From Marivibrio sp040218065 (GTDB lineage Bacteria > Pseudomonadota > Alphaproteobacteria > UBA8366 > Aestuariispiraceae): a DNA stretch of 64,000 bases. The DNA is taken from NCBI RefSeq assembly GCF_040218065.1, contig NZ_JAVJQE010000007.1, forward strand, positions 62,001-126,000, in the 5' to 3' direction. Both the position numbers and the translations under genes were made by a program. How positions within the stretch are numbered: position 1 is the first letter of the stretch; the number at the start of each line of letters is the position of its first letter. This document shows, one piece after another, positions 18,618 to 27,664 of the stretch. The notes under the pieces were generated by a model, which worked only from the letters and a program-made list of their open reading frames with translations, was not told the origin of the DNA and ran no database searches.

Positions 18618-18651
18618 TCCTTTTTCCCGGTTTTCAGGAGCCGTCATCGCC

Positions 18652-19611
18652 ATGTCGGGCGCTTCGGGCTTGAGTTCGGGCGGGGCCTTGAAGGCCTACG
18701 CCCTCTTGGTCGGCACCATGACGTGCTGGGGCATGAACGCCGTCCTGGGCAAGCTGGCCGTCGGGGAGGTCTCGCCGATGGTTCTGGTCAGCGCCCGTTG
18801 GCTCGGCGTCATCCTGTTGATCGCGGTCTTCCTGCAAAAGGGCGTGCGGCGCGATTGGCCGAAGCTTAAGCCCCACCTGCCCTTCCTGGCCGCAATGGGC
18901 GCGACCGGCTTCACCTGCTTCAACGCGCTGTTCTACATCGCCGCCCACAGCACCACCGCGATCAATATCGGCATCCTGCAGGGCGCGATCCCGATCTTCG
19001 TGATGATGATCGCCTTCGCCGTCTATCGCGACCGGATCACGCCCTTGCAGCTGGTCGGCGTGCTGATCACGGCGACCGGCGTGGTGGTGGTCGCCAGCGG
19101 CGGCTCGCTTGAGCGCCTGGCCCAGCTCGCGATCCGCAACGGCGATTTTCTGATGATTCTCGCCTGCCTGCTCTACGCCTCCTATGCGGTCGGGCTGCGC
19201 CGCCGGCCGGACGTGCCGACGCTCAGCCTCTTCGCGGTGATGGCGGCGGCCGCCTTCGTCGTCTCGATCCCCTTCACCGCGGCGGAGGCGGCGATGGGCT
19301 GGTTCCAGTGGCCGACGCTCACGGGCTGGATCGTGATCGCGCTGGTCACGGTCTTCCCCTCCTTCCTGGCGCAGATCTTCTTCATCCAGGGCGTCGACAT
19401 CCTGGGGCCCGGACGGGCCGGCGTCTTCGCCAATCTGGTGCCGGTCTTCGCCTCGCTCTTCGCGGTGATCGTGCTGGCCGAGGACTTCGCCTTCTTTCAC
19501 GCCGTCGCGCTCGCGCTGGTGCTCACCGGCATCTGGATGTCAGAGCGCTTCAAGCGCCCGATCGCGGCGCCCGAGACGACGGTCCGGAAGACGGGCGACG
19601 CCAAGCGCTAA
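18652..19611 (+). CDS. EamA/DMT-family transporter
   Basis: A 319-residue protein with about ten hydrophobic helices in two EamA halves. The first half carries MTCWGMNAVLGKLAV and the second ends with VPVFASLFAVIVLAEDFAFFHAVALALVLTG. Drug/metabolite transporters of this fold export amino acids, metabolites or drugs; the substrate is not predictable here. CAGGAG stands before the ATG. The gene is 34 bp downstream of argB and could be co-transcribed. It converges on thpR with only one base between the two stop codons. Confidence 0.92.
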   Translation: MSGASGLSSGGALKAYALLVGTMTCWGMNAVLGKLAVGEVSPMVLVSARWLGVILLIAVFLQKGVRRDWPKLKPHLPFLAAMGATGFTCFNALFYIAAHSTTAINIGILQGAIPIFVMMIAFAVYRDRITPLQLVGVLITATGVVVVASGGSLERLAQLAIRNGDFLMILACLLYASYAVGLRRRPDVPTLSLFAVMAAAAFVVSIPFTAAEAAMGWFQWPTLTGWIVIALVTVFPSFLAQIFFIQGVDILGPGRAGVFANLVPVFASLFAVIVLAEDFAFFHAVALALVLTGIWMSERFKRPIAAPETTVRKTGDAKR

Positions 19612-19612
19612 T

Positions 19613-20179
19613 TCAGCCCCAGGCGTCCGCCGGCTCCGCCATCAGGCGCAAAGGGTATTCCGCCTCCGCCTCGTAGATCGGGCCGGAGGAGGAGAGGAAG
19701 CTGGAATAGAGCGTGAAACAGTCCGCCTCCCACGTCGCGGGCCCGTCCAGCTTGCGCTCGCGGATGTAGCGCTCGACGTCGGGCACGGCCGTGTGCTTGC
19801 AGCGCGCCAACGTCACATGCGGGCAGAACTTGCGGCTTTCCGGCTTGAGGCCCGCGCGCACGACGGCCGATTCCACCTTCTTCTGGAGATGGACCAGCGG
19901 GTCGGTCTTTTTCACGCGGGCGTAGAGGCTGGACGGCTTCCATTTGCTGCCGAACCAGTCGAGCCCGTCGATCTCCAGCTCCAGCGCCGGCGCGTCGATC
20001 CGCGCGAGCGAATCGTGGACGTCGTGGGCGAGACCGTGGTCGATCTCGCCGATGAAGCGCAGGGTGACGTGAAAATTCTCGGGCGGCACCCACCGCGCCC
20101 CCGGCAGGCCGTTGCAGATCACCCGCAGGCTCTCTGCGACGGCGTCGGAGACGGGCAGCGCGACGAACAGACGAACCAT
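19613..20179 (-). CDS. thpR: RNA 2',3'-cyclic phosphodiesterase (2H family)
   Basis: A 188-residue 2H phosphoesterase. The two catalytic tetrapeptides are HVTLRF and HVTLAR, about 85 residues apart, as in ThpR/LigT. The N-terminus MVRLFVALPVSDAV is also typical. The enzyme hydrolyses 2',3'-cyclic phosphodiester ends of RNA to 2'-phosphomonoesters. The ATG was chosen because the family begins at MVRLFVA; a longer upstream frame has unrelated composition. It stands alone between an EamA transporter (convergent) and the tas-like gene on the same strand. Confidence 0.94.
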   Translation of the reverse strand: MVRLFVALPVSDAVAESLRVICNGLPGARWVPPENFHVTLRFIGEIDHGLAHDVHDSLARIDAPALELEIDGLDWFGSKWKPSSLYARVKKTDPLVHLQKKVESAVVRAGLKPESRKFCPHVTLARCKHTAVPDVERYIRERKLDGPATWEADCFTLYSSFLSSSGPIYEAEAEYPLRLMAEPADAWG

Positions 20180-20292
20180 GGGGCGCGCTCCTTCCTCGCC
20201 GGCGGGGCGGCGGGGCGGAGAGCCGAAGCGCTTATATCGCCGCGGTTTCCCTGCAGTCTCCGCCGCCCGCAGCCTTAACGATACCCGATTCT

Positions 20293-21348
20293 TCAATAGC
20301 CGATAGGGGTTTCGGCAAACAGTCGGGCGATCTCTTCCAGCACCTCTTGTGACAGATCGACGTCCGCGGAGTCCAGCAGGGTGTCCAGCTGCTCCAGCGA
20401 GGTCGCCCCGATGATGTTCGCCGTCAGGAACGGCTGCCGATTGACGAAGGCGCAGGCCATGACCGCCGGGTCGAGGCCGTGCCGGCGCGCGACGTCGACA
20501 TATTTCGCCGTCTCCGCCTGGGCGCGCGGGCTCATATAGCGCTTGTATTCGTCGCCGTAGAGGGTGAGGCGCGCGCCCGCCGGCCGGGCCCCGTCGAGAT
20601 ACTTGCCGCTCAACACCCCCATCGCCAGCGGGGAATAGGCCAGCAGACCCATCTCCTCGCGGATCGAAACCTCCGCGCAGCCCACCTCGTAGGTGCGCAT
20701 CAGCAGATTGTAGGGATTCTGGACCGAGACAGGCCGCGGCAGCCCCGCCTGCTCCGCCAGCCGCGCGCAGTGCATCATGCCCCACGGCGTCTCGTTGGAG
20801 AGACCGACCCATCGGATCTTTCCGGCGTCCACCAGCTCCTTCATCACCGCCATCGTCTCTTCCAGCGCGATGGCGTCGTCCTGCGGATCGTGCTCGTAGT
20901 TGATCGCGCCGAAGAAGTTCGTCTTCCGCTCCGGCCAATGCAGCTGGTAGAGGTCGATGCGCTCGGTCTGCAGGCGCTTCAGACTGGCGTCGACCGCCTC
21001 CAGGATCGACTGGCGGTCAAGGCGCGTCTCCCCGTCGTGCAGATGCGGGCGAATCCACGGCAGCCGCCGCGCGCGGCCGGTGACCTTGGTCGCGATCACC
21101 AGATCCTCGCGCTTGGCGCGGTTGGCGGCGAGCCAGGTTCCCAGGATCTCCTCGGTGCGGCCTTGCGTCTCGGCCTTCGTCGGCACGGCGTACATTTCCG
21201 CCGTATCGATGAAATTGACGCCGCGCTCGACGGCGCGATCGATCTGGGCGTGACCCTCGGCCTCGCTGTTCTGCTCGCCCCACGTCATCGTGCCCAGACA
21301 AATGACGCTAACCTGCTGACCCGTACGGCCCAGCGGACGGTACTGCAT
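20293..21348 (-). CDS. tas: Tas-like NADP(H)-dependent aldo-keto reductase
   Basis: A 351-residue TIM-barrel oxidoreductase that resembles E. coli Tas along its whole length: MQYRPLGRTGQQVSV, LGTMTWGEQNSEAEGHAQ, EMYAVPTKAETQGRTEEILG and QNPYNLLMRTYEVG. The catalytic tetrad is visible as Asp and Tyr in IDTAEMY, Lys in IATKVTG and His in YQLHWPER. The family reduces aldehydes and ketones; the physiological substrate is unknown. The start is backed by GGGGGAGG just upstream; the in-frame ATG 21 bp earlier lacks such a site. Confidence 0.92.
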   Translation of the reverse strand: MQYRPLGRTGQQVSVICLGTMTWGEQNSEAEGHAQIDRAVERGVNFIDTAEMYAVPTKAETQGRTEEILGTWLAANRAKREDLVIATKVTGRARRLPWIRPHLHDGETRLDRQSILEAVDASLKRLQTERIDLYQLHWPERKTNFFGAINYEHDPQDDAIALEETMAVMKELVDAGKIRWVGLSNETPWGMMHCARLAEQAGLPRPVSVQNPYNLLMRTYEVGCAEVSIREEMGLLAYSPLAMGVLSGKYLDGARPAGARLTLYGDEYKRYMSPRAQAETAKYVDVARRHGLDPAVMACAFVNRQPFLTANIIGATSLEQLDTLLDSADVDLSQEVLEEIARLFAETPIGY

Positions 21349-21404
21349 CGAACCTCCCCCATTACACACTTTGCGGATTAATCTTCGGATCGACCGTCCG
21401 GCGC

Positions 21405-22553
21405 TTAGAAGAAGAGCGTGAGAACGCCGGTGTAGCCGTACAGCCGATCGTTGGATATTTCGCCGTTGGCGAAGAAACCGACCAGCGGCGCGTCCCCGAA
21501 GGCTTCACGGATCAACTGATGCTCGCGCTCCGGCTCGCGGAACTGATGCGGGCCCCGCGCCGCGCAAGAGACGTAATGCGCGCCGCGCACGGGCCGTCCG
21601 CCGATGCGGCGTTTCAGGTCGGCCAGCATGGCGCGCATATCCTCAACCGCCGCGCGGCTGTCGCGCCGGCAGAACAGGATCGGATCGCCCGGCTCGACGC
21701 CCTGGGTGATCGCCAGCGCGCCGTGGTCGACGTCGATCCCAGTGATCGGCCGCACCAGATAATCGCGGTCGTCCGCGCCGGGGACCGGCAGACCGGCGAA
21801 GATGCGGCCCGCCACCTGCTCCAGCCGGCTGGCCAGCGGTTCGCCCAAATCGCGCTTGAAGACCTCCAGCGCCGGGCGGTCGTCGATCTCCAGCAACACC
21901 GGCCCTTCGGATTGGGTCACGGTATGGACCGCGCCGATCGGCGTGCAGCCTTGGCTGACGCCGGTTTGCAGCGGCGTGCGGTCGGGAGCCAGCATCACCC
22001 CGCTCAACCCGCCGCCGGTGGGACCGTCGGCCAGCTGCGCGCCGACGCCGCTGGCGCAGGCCAGGCCGCCCACCATGAAGCCGTCGGTCTCCTCCACAAG
22101 GTCGCGGATCAAGCCGGGGACCATGCGGTTGCCGGTGTCGGCGTGCGCCAGGATCAAGGGCGCGGCCGTTTCCCCCAGCCAATCCGCGTGGCTGCGCGTA
22201 ACCCCGTCGGTTTCGTCGACGACGCCGTCGAAAACCCGAAAGGCGGCCTCCGGGATCGGCAAGACCATGACGGCGATCGCCGGCGCCTCAACCACTTCGA
22301 CGCCGGTCGCGATCACGCCGTAGCCGACCGACCCGATCCAGTGCGGCACGCCCGTCGCCTGACGCAGCAGCACTTCGATCTCGCGCAGGTTCCGCGCGAA
22401 AGGCGGCGTGACGTAGATGACGCCGAGCCGATAGCTCTGATCCAGCGCGCCGAGCTGGCGGATGATCTCGCCCGCCGCCGTCTGCCAGCTGTCGCCCGCG
22501 CCGTGAGCGGCGCGGAAGGGCGCCGCCGAGTGGCTTTCCGCGTCACGGCTCAT
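21405..22553 (-). CDS. FIST-domain sensory protein
   Basis: A 382-residue soluble protein with a FIST N domain (residues ~25-210; LGVIYVTPPF, WIGSVGYGVIATG, GFMVGGLACASG) followed by a FIST C domain (~215-360; QGCTPIGAVHTVTQSEGP, LVGFFANGEISNDRLYGYTG). FIST domains are thought to bind small ligands such as amino acids and occur in signal-transduction proteins. This one has no attached output domain and no signal peptide. Its start overlaps the stop of the tesA-like gene by 4 bp, so the two are translationally coupled. The reason for that pairing is not known. Confidence 0.87.
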   Translation of the reverse strand: MSRDAESHSAAPFRAAHGAGDSWQTAAGEIIRQLGALDQSYRLGVIYVTPPFARNLREIEVLLRQATGVPHWIGSVGYGVIATGVEVVEAPAIAVMVLPIPEAAFRVFDGVVDETDGVTRSHADWLGETAAPLILAHADTGNRMVPGLIRDLVEETDGFMVGGLACASGVGAQLADGPTGGGLSGVMLAPDRTPLQTGVSQGCTPIGAVHTVTQSEGPVLLEIDDRPALEVFKRDLGEPLASRLEQVAGRIFAGLPVPGADDRDYLVRPITGIDVDHGALAITQGVEPGDPILFCRRDSRAAVEDMRAMLADLKRRIGGRPVRGAHYVSCAARGPHQFREPEREHQLIREAFGDAPLVGFFANGEISNDRLYGYTGVLTLFF

Positions 22554-23305
22554 CCCGCAGCTCCCTCGCCCGTCCCGGCCGCCGCATCCAGCGCTTCAAT
22601 CACGGTCGGCAAGATGTTGTCGACGATCACCTCGACCCCGTCGGCGTTGGGGTGCATGCCGTCCGACTGGTTCAGCTGCGGCTCCGCCGCGACGCCTTCC
22701 AGGAAGAAGGGGTAAAAGGTGACGTCGTACTCATCCGCCAGACGCGGGAAGACGGCGTTGAACTCCCGCCCGTAGTCGCGTCCGAGGTTCGGCGGCGCCA
22801 GCATGCCGGCCAGCAGCACGTGCGCGCCCGCCTGCTGGGACTTCTCGATGATCGCCGCGAGGTTCTCATAGGTCTGCTGCGGGTCGAGCGCTCGCAGCCC
22901 GTCGTTCGAGCCGAGCTCAAGCAACACGACGTCGGGATCCTCGGTCAGCAGCCAGTCGACCCGCGACAGCCCGCCCTTCGTGGTGTCGCCGGAGACGCCG
23001 GCGTTGATCACCTCGGCCGGACGGCCGGCCTCGGCGAGCGCGTCTTCCAGAACGCTCGGAAAGCTCTCCGCCTTCGACAGCCCGTAGCCGGCCGTCAGGC
23101 TGTCGCCCAGCGCCAGGATCACCGGTCGCTCGTCGCCGTCCTGGGCGCGGGCGGCGCCGATCAGGACCGCCAGCATCAGCGCCGCCGCGCCGATCGCCAG
23201 CGCGATCGCGTTGAAAACCGCCGCGCGCGCGCCATATCGCGTTCGGCGCCGCACCGCGGCGACGGCCTCGACTGTCTCTCTTTGCGTCTTGGAAGGACCC
23301 GCCAT
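22550..23305 (-). CDS. tesA: Arylesterase / TesA-like SGNH lysophospholipase
   Basis: A 251-residue exported SGNH hydrolase. A twin-Arg-containing n-region (RRRTRYGARA) and hydrophobic stretch ending LIGAARA|QDG form the signal peptide. Block I is LALGDSLTAGYG with Ser69, block III is LGSNDGLR, and block V DGMHPNADG carries the Asp and His. Related enzymes act as thioesterase I, protease I or lysophospholipase L1 in the periplasm. The start has GAGGAAG at good distance and its ATG overlaps, on the opposite strand, the start of the divergent YbbA-like gene. The tesA/ybbA/ybbP neighbourhood is conserved in proteobacteria. Confidence 0.93.
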   Translation of the reverse strand: MAGPSKTQRETVEAVAAVRRRTRYGARAAVFNAIALAIGAAALMLAVLIGAARAQDGDERPVILALGDSLTAGYGLSKAESFPSVLEDALAEAGRPAEVINAGVSGDTTKGGLSRVDWLLTEDPDVVLLELGSNDGLRALDPQQTYENLAAIIEKSQQAGAHVLLAGMLAPPNLGRDYGREFNAVFPRLADEYDVTFYPFFLEGVAAEPQLNQSDGMHPNADGVEVIVDNILPTVIEALDAAAGTGEGAAG

Positions 23306-24062
23306 GCCCGCTTCCTCGTCACAGTCCGACCGTGACACGAGCCCCAGCGGCCCGATGGTCAGCCTCGAAAATGTCGAGTTAAGACTGGGGTCGGGCGCGG
23401 GGGAGGTCAACATTCTCCGCGGGATCGACCTGAGCGTCGAACGGGGCGAGGCCGTCTCCATCGTCGGACCGTCCGGCTCGGGCAAGACCTCCATGATCAT
23501 GGTGATCGCCGGCCTGGAGCGTGCGACGGAAGGCCGCGTCGCGATCGGCGGCCGGGATTTCGGGCGGCTCAGCGAAGATGATCTGTCGCTGTTCCGGCGC
23601 GATCACTTAGGCGTCGTCTTCCAAAGCTTCCATCTGATCCCCACCATGACGGCGCTTGAGAACACGGCCGTGCCCTTGGAGCTCGCCGGTCGGCGCGACG
23701 CCTTCGAGCGCGCCGAGGCGATGCTGGAGCGCGTCGGCCTCGGCCATCGGCTGACGCACTATCCGGGGCAATTGTCCGGCGGCGAACAGCAGCGCGTCGC
23801 GCTCGCCCGCGCCTTCGCGCCGGAACCCGATCTGATCCTGGCGGACGAGCCGACCGGCAATCTGGACGGCGAGACCGGCCGCCAGATCATCGAGCTGATG
23901 TTCGAGCTGTCGGAGGCCCACGCCACCACCTTCCTGCTGATCACCCACGACCGCGACCTCGCGGAGCGCTGCGGGCGCGTCATTCACATGGCCGACGGCC
24001 GGATCGTCGAAGATCGTCAGCGAGAGCCCGGCGAGCCGCCGCGCGCTGCGCAGGCCGGCTGA
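23304..24062 (+). CDS. ybbA: ABC transporter ATP-binding protein (YbbA/LolD type)
   Basis: A 252-residue ATPase: Walker A GPSGSGKTS, Q-loop VFQSFHLIPTMTALEN, signature LSGGEQQRVALARA and Walker B LILADEPTGNLD followed by a switch His in LLITHD. It belongs to the MacB/LolD class that pairs with FtsX-like permeases. The start MPASSSQSD is supported by GGAAGGA upstream; starting at the later MVSLENVEL would lack a ribosome-binding site. The start codon shares CATG with the divergent tesA start. The permease gene follows 14 bp later. Likely role: extraction or export of a lipid-like or envelope substrate with YbbP. Confidence 0.94.
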   Translation: MPASSSQSDRDTSPSGPMVSLENVELRLGSGAGEVNILRGIDLSVERGEAVSIVGPSGSGKTSMIMVIAGLERATEGRVAIGGRDFGRLSEDDLSLFRRDHLGVVFQSFHLIPTMTALENTAVPLELAGRRDAFERAEAMLERVGLGHRLTHYPGQLSGGEQQRVALARAFAPEPDLILADEPTGNLDGETGRQIIELMFELSEAHATTFLLITHDRDLAERCGRVIHMADGRIVEDRQREPGEPPRAAQAG

Positions 24063-24076
24063 GGGGCGCGCAGATC

Positions 24077-26617
24077 ATGGCGGAACCGGGGCTTCTCCCG
24101 CTCGCTTGGCGGATCGCTCGGCGCGAATTGCGCGGCGGCCTGAAGGGATTCCGCGTCTTTCTGGCCTGTCTCGCGCTCGGCGTGGCGGCGATCGCCGGCG
24201 TCGGCTCGGTCGCCTCGGCGATCGAGGAGGGGTTGCGTCAGGACGCCAAGACGCTGCTGGGCGGCGACGTCGATCTGCGCCTCACCCACACCCCGGCGAC
24301 GCAAGCGCAGGAACGCTGGCTGCGCGACAACTCCGCCGGCGTCTCCCAGACGGTCGAGATGCGGGCGATGGCGGTCATGCCCGACGGCTCCGATCGGCGG
24401 CTTGTCGAACTGAAGGCGGTCGACGGCGCCTATCCGCTCTATGGCGAGGTCGTGCTGCAGGATCAGGCGATTCCGGTGCAAGAGGCGCTTAGGCCCGTCG
24501 ACGGCGTCCCCGGCGCGGCGGTCGCCCCGCAACTGGCGCGGCGCTTCGACGTGGGCCTCGGCGATCGCATCCGGATCGGGGAGCAGACCTTCCGCATCGG
24601 CGCGATCATCGCCGACGAGCCGGACGGCGGCACCCAAGCCTTCAATCTCGGCCCGCGCGCCATGATCGCCTATGAGGATCTGCCGGCCACCGGGCTGGTT
24701 CAGCCGGGCAGCCTGATCCGCTATCACTACCGGATCGCGTTGGGTCCGGAGCAAGCCGTCGATGCGTGGATCGCGGCCCTGAAACGGGAATTTCCGGACG
24801 CCGGCTGGCGCATTCGCGCGCTCGACAACGCCGCGCCGAACATCCAGCGCTTCGTCGACCGGGTCGGGCTGTTCCTGACGTTGGTCGGATTGACGGCGCT
24901 GCTGGTCGGCGGCGTCGGCGTCGGTAATGCGGTGCGCGCCTTCCTGGGCGGCCGCACGGCGACGATCGCGACGCTGAAGTGCCTCGGCGCGTCAGCCAAG
25001 ACGATCTTCGCGGTCTATCTGATCCAGGTTTCGATTCTGGCGCTTGTCGGCATCGCAATCGGCCTCGTCATCGGGCTGGGCGCGCCGCTGGGCGCGGCGC
25101 CGCTGCTGGCGGAACGGCTGCCGGTCGAGGCCCGCGTCGGCTTCTACTGGGAGCCGGTGCTGGTCTCGATCGGCTTCGGGCTGCTGGTGACGCTCGTCTT
25201 CTCCCTCTGGCCGCTGGCGCAGGCCTGCAGCGTGCCGGCGGCGACCCTGTTCCGCGATCTGTTGGCCCCGGTCACCAAGCGACCGGGCGCGCGGGTGCTG
25301 GGCGCGATCGCGCTTGGCGGCGCGGCGCTGGCTGGGCTGGCGCTGTTGACGGCGGACGATCCGCGCGTGGCGGCCGGCTTCGTCGGCGGGGCGATCGCGA
25401 CGCTGGTCGCCTTCCGACTGGCGGCGGCGGCGGTGATGCGGACGGCCGCGGCCCTGCCGCGGCCGAAGGGCGTACGCCTAGGCCTCGCCCTCGCCAACCT
25501 GCATCGGCCGGGCGCGCCGACAGGGGCGGTCGTGGTTTCCCTCGGCCTGGGGCTGACGGTGTTGGCCGCGGTCGCGCTGATCGAGGCGAACTTGAACCGC
25601 CAGGTGAACGAGACCCTGCGCGGCGAAGCGCCCGGCTACTACTTCATCGATATTCAGCCCGACCAGATCGACCCCTTCATGGATCTCGTCCAGGGCTTCG
25701 AGGGCGTGCGCGACGTTCAGGCCGTCCCCATGCTGCGCGGGCGGATCGTCGCCATGGACGGCGTCTCGGTCGACGCGATCGACGCCCCGCCGGACGAGGC
25801 CTGGATCCTGCGCGGCGACCGCGGCATCACCTGGTCGGCCGCGCCGCCGAACGAAGGCAGCGAGGTGGTCGAGGGCGAGTGGTGGCCGGCCGACTATGCG
25901 GGTCCGCCGCTGGTCAGCTTCGACGTGGAGGCGGCGCGCGCCTTCGGTCTCGCGCCCGGCGACACGCTCACGGTCAATGTGCTGGGCCGCGAGATCCAGG
26001 CGGAGATCGCCAACCTGCGCCAGATCGATTGGACCTCGCTCGGCATCAATTTCGTCATGGTCTTCTCGCCCGGCCTGATGGAGACGGCGCCGCAAAGCTA
26101 CATCGCGACGGCCTATCTGCCGGCGGACCAGGAGACCGAGCTGGAAGCGGCCGTCGTCGACCAATTCCCCAACGTGTCCGCCATCCGGGTGAAGGAGGTT
26201 CTGGAGAATGTGAACCAGATCCTCTCTAACTTGGGCGTGGCCGTGCGCGCGATCGCGGCGGTCGCGATCCTGGCGGGCGTCCTGGTGCTGGCGGGCGCGC
26301 TGGCCGCGGGGCATGAGCGGCGGATCTACGACAGCGTCGTGCTCAAGGTCCTCGGCGCGACGCGCCGCGACGTGATCGCGGCGTTCTCCATGGAATACGG
26401 GCTGATGGGCCTTATCACGGCCCTGATCGCAAGCGCGGTCGGGGCCGGCGCGGCCTGGGTCGTGGTCTCGCAGATCATGGGCGCGGAGTGGATTTTCGCC
26501 CCGGACGCGCTCGCCGCCACGGTGTTCGTGGCGCTGGCGACGACGATCGGCTGCGGGCTGATCGGCACCTGGATCGCGCTGGGCCGCAAAGCGGCCCCGC
26601 TGCTCCGCAACGAATAG
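24077..26617 (+). CDS. ybbP: ABC transporter permease, YbbP/FtsX-like
   Basis: An 846-residue permease. An N-terminal helix (FRVFLACLALGVAAIAGVGSVASAIEEG) is followed by a MacB-like periplasmic domain. A first FtsX block of three helices lies near residues 265-390, a central pair of helices and second periplasmic domain follow, and a second FtsX block occupies the last ~130 residues (VVLKVLGATRRDVIAAF). The FtsX signature TIATLKCLGASAKTIFAVYL is present in the first block. This duplicated layout is that of YbbP. It should form an exporter with the YbbA-like ATPase 14 bp upstream. Confidence 0.92.
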   Translation: MAEPGLLPLAWRIARRELRGGLKGFRVFLACLALGVAAIAGVGSVASAIEEGLRQDAKTLLGGDVDLRLTHTPATQAQERWLRDNSAGVSQTVEMRAMAVMPDGSDRRLVELKAVDGAYPLYGEVVLQDQAIPVQEALRPVDGVPGAAVAPQLARRFDVGLGDRIRIGEQTFRIGAIIADEPDGGTQAFNLGPRAMIAYEDLPATGLVQPGSLIRYHYRIALGPEQAVDAWIAALKREFPDAGWRIRALDNAAPNIQRFVDRVGLFLTLVGLTALLVGGVGVGNAVRAFLGGRTATIATLKCLGASAKTIFAVYLIQVSILALVGIAIGLVIGLGAPLGAAPLLAERLPVEARVGFYWEPVLVSIGFGLLVTLVFSLWPLAQACSVPAATLFRDLLAPVTKRPGARVLGAIALGGAALAGLALLTADDPRVAAGFVGGAIATLVAFRLAAAAVMRTAAALPRPKGVRLGLALANLHRPGAPTGAVVVSLGLGLTVLAAVALIEANLNRQVNETLRGEAPGYYFIDIQPDQIDPFMDLVQGFEGVRDVQAVPMLRGRIVAMDGVSVDAIDAPPDEAWILRGDRGITWSAAPPNEGSEVVEGEWWPADYAGPPLVSFDVEAARAFGLAPGDTLTVNVLGREIQAEIANLRQIDWTSLGINFVMVFSPGLMETAPQSYIATAYLPADQETELEAAVVDQFPNVSAIRVKEVLENVNQILSNLGVAVRAIAAVAILAGVLVLAGALAAGHERRIYDSVVLKVLGATRRDVIAAFSMEYGLMGLITALIASAVGAGAAWVVVSQIMGAEWIFAPDALAATVFVALATTIGCGLIGTWIALGRKAAPLLRNE

Positions 26618-26679
26618 GGGGCGCAACGAATAGGCGCATTCGCCGCAGGGAAACAGCATCCGAATCGGTCCGGTTTTCG

Positions 26680-26710
26680 TTGAAAACGGCTCGCAGTCTG
26701 CCAATATATG
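26680..26710 (+). promoter_or_regulatory. Possible promoter of the BI-1/YccA gene
   Basis: TTGAAA (26680-26685) lies 17 bp before AATATA, inside an AT-rich patch (CCAATATATG) that stands out from its GC-rich surroundings. The pair GTTGAAA...CCAATAT also loosely resembles a heat-shock sigma32 promoter. The leader to the start at 26825 would be ~115 nt. Neither match is perfect. Confidence 0.35.
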
Positions 26711-26824
26711 CGCGGAACCGAGCGGCCGCGGGAACGCGCCGCCGTCCGGCGGAACGGTCCGGCGGACGACCACCAACCTACGGAAACACCGAAGGGTTAC
26801 GGGAAAGAAGGGGCTAGCAAGACG

Positions 26825-27574
26825 ATGGCGCTTAATCCCAATCGCAATTACGCCGCGACGGCGGCGGGCGCGCGCACCGGGGCGGAGGTCGACGAGGGCC
26901 TGCGCTCCTACATGCTGCGCGTCTACAACTACATGGCGCTTGGCGTCGCCGGCACGGGTCTCATCACCCTGTTCATGGCGATGCAACCGGATCTCATGTA
27001 CACGCTGGCCGTCGGGCCCATCAAATGGGTGCTGTTCGCCGCCGTGCTGGGCATGGGCTTCTTCTCCGGCAAGATCGTGACGATGAAGAGCGTGGTGGGC
27101 GCGCAGGCCTTCTACTGGGTCTATTGCGCGCTCTGGGGCGTGATGATCTCGCCGCTGATCTACGCCTTCCTGCAGACGCCGGGCGGCGTCCTGGACATCG
27201 CGCGCGCCTTCTTCATCACCGCCGGCATGTTCGCGGCCGTCAGCCTGTACGGCTACGTCACCAAGCGGGATCTGGCGCCGATCGCCAAGTTTCTGTTCAT
27301 GGCGATCGTGGGGCTGATCATCGCCGGGCTGGTCAACTGGATCTTCTTCGAGCCGTCGAGCGAGTTCTCGATGATCTTCTCGGTGGTCGCCGTCCTGCTG
27401 TTCGCTGGCATGACCGCCTATGAGACCCAGATGATCAAGAACATGTACATGGAGCATCTGGGCCAGGACGCGGTTTCGAAGATGGCCATCTTCGGCGCGC
27501 TCCAGCTCTACGGCAGTTTCGTGGTGATGTTCATCCACATCCTGAACATCATCGGGATCATGCGCAGCGAATAA
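26825..27574 (+). CDS. Bax inhibitor-1/YccA family membrane protein
   Basis: A 249-residue protein with seven hydrophobic segments. BI-1 features include the loop GLRSYMLRVYNYMALGVAGTGL before helix 1, the pattern ITAGMFAAVSLYGYVTKRDL, and a C-terminal segment YETQMIKNMYMEHLG followed by LQLYGSFVVMFIHILNIIG. Bacterial members (YccA, YbhL, BsYetJ) are inner-membrane proteins; YccA modulates the FtsH protease and YetJ is a pH-sensitive calcium leak. The ATG at 26825 gives the family N-terminus. The gene is monocistronic and ends at a strong terminator. Confidence 0.94.
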   Translation: MALNPNRNYAATAAGARTGAEVDEGLRSYMLRVYNYMALGVAGTGLITLFMAMQPDLMYTLAVGPIKWVLFAAVLGMGFFSGKIVTMKSVVGAQAFYWVYCALWGVMISPLIYAFLQTPGGVLDIARAFFITAGMFAAVSLYGYVTKRDLAPIAKFLFMAIVGLIIAGLVNWIFFEPSSEFSMIFSVVAVLLFAGMTAYETQMIKNMYMEHLGQDAVSKMAIFGALQLYGSFVVMFIHILNIIGIMRSE

Positions 27575-27597
27575 GCGCCCGGTCCTGCTGCACCCAA

Positions 27598-27640
27598 AGA
27601 AACCGCCCGGCGAAGGGGTCGCCGGGCGGTTTTCTTTTTC
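27598..27640. terminator. Bidirectional rho-independent terminator
   Basis: Arms AACCGCCCGGCGA (27601-27613) and TCGCCGGGCGGTT (27619-27631) are perfectly complementary with a 5-nt loop. TTTTCTTTTT follows on the plus strand, and an A-rich flank precedes it, so it can also serve the minus strand. It lies between the convergent BI-1 and DUF1674 genes. Confidence 0.93.
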
Positions 27641-27664
27641 GCTCTATTGTCGCAGGCGGGCCGC

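Noticed and set aside
25478..27538. A 680-codon minus-strand frame spanning the end of ybbP and the BI-1 gene
   Set aside because: It crosses two well-supported genes and an intergenic promoter region, is His/Asp/Arg-rich and has no motif. It is a GC-bias artefact.
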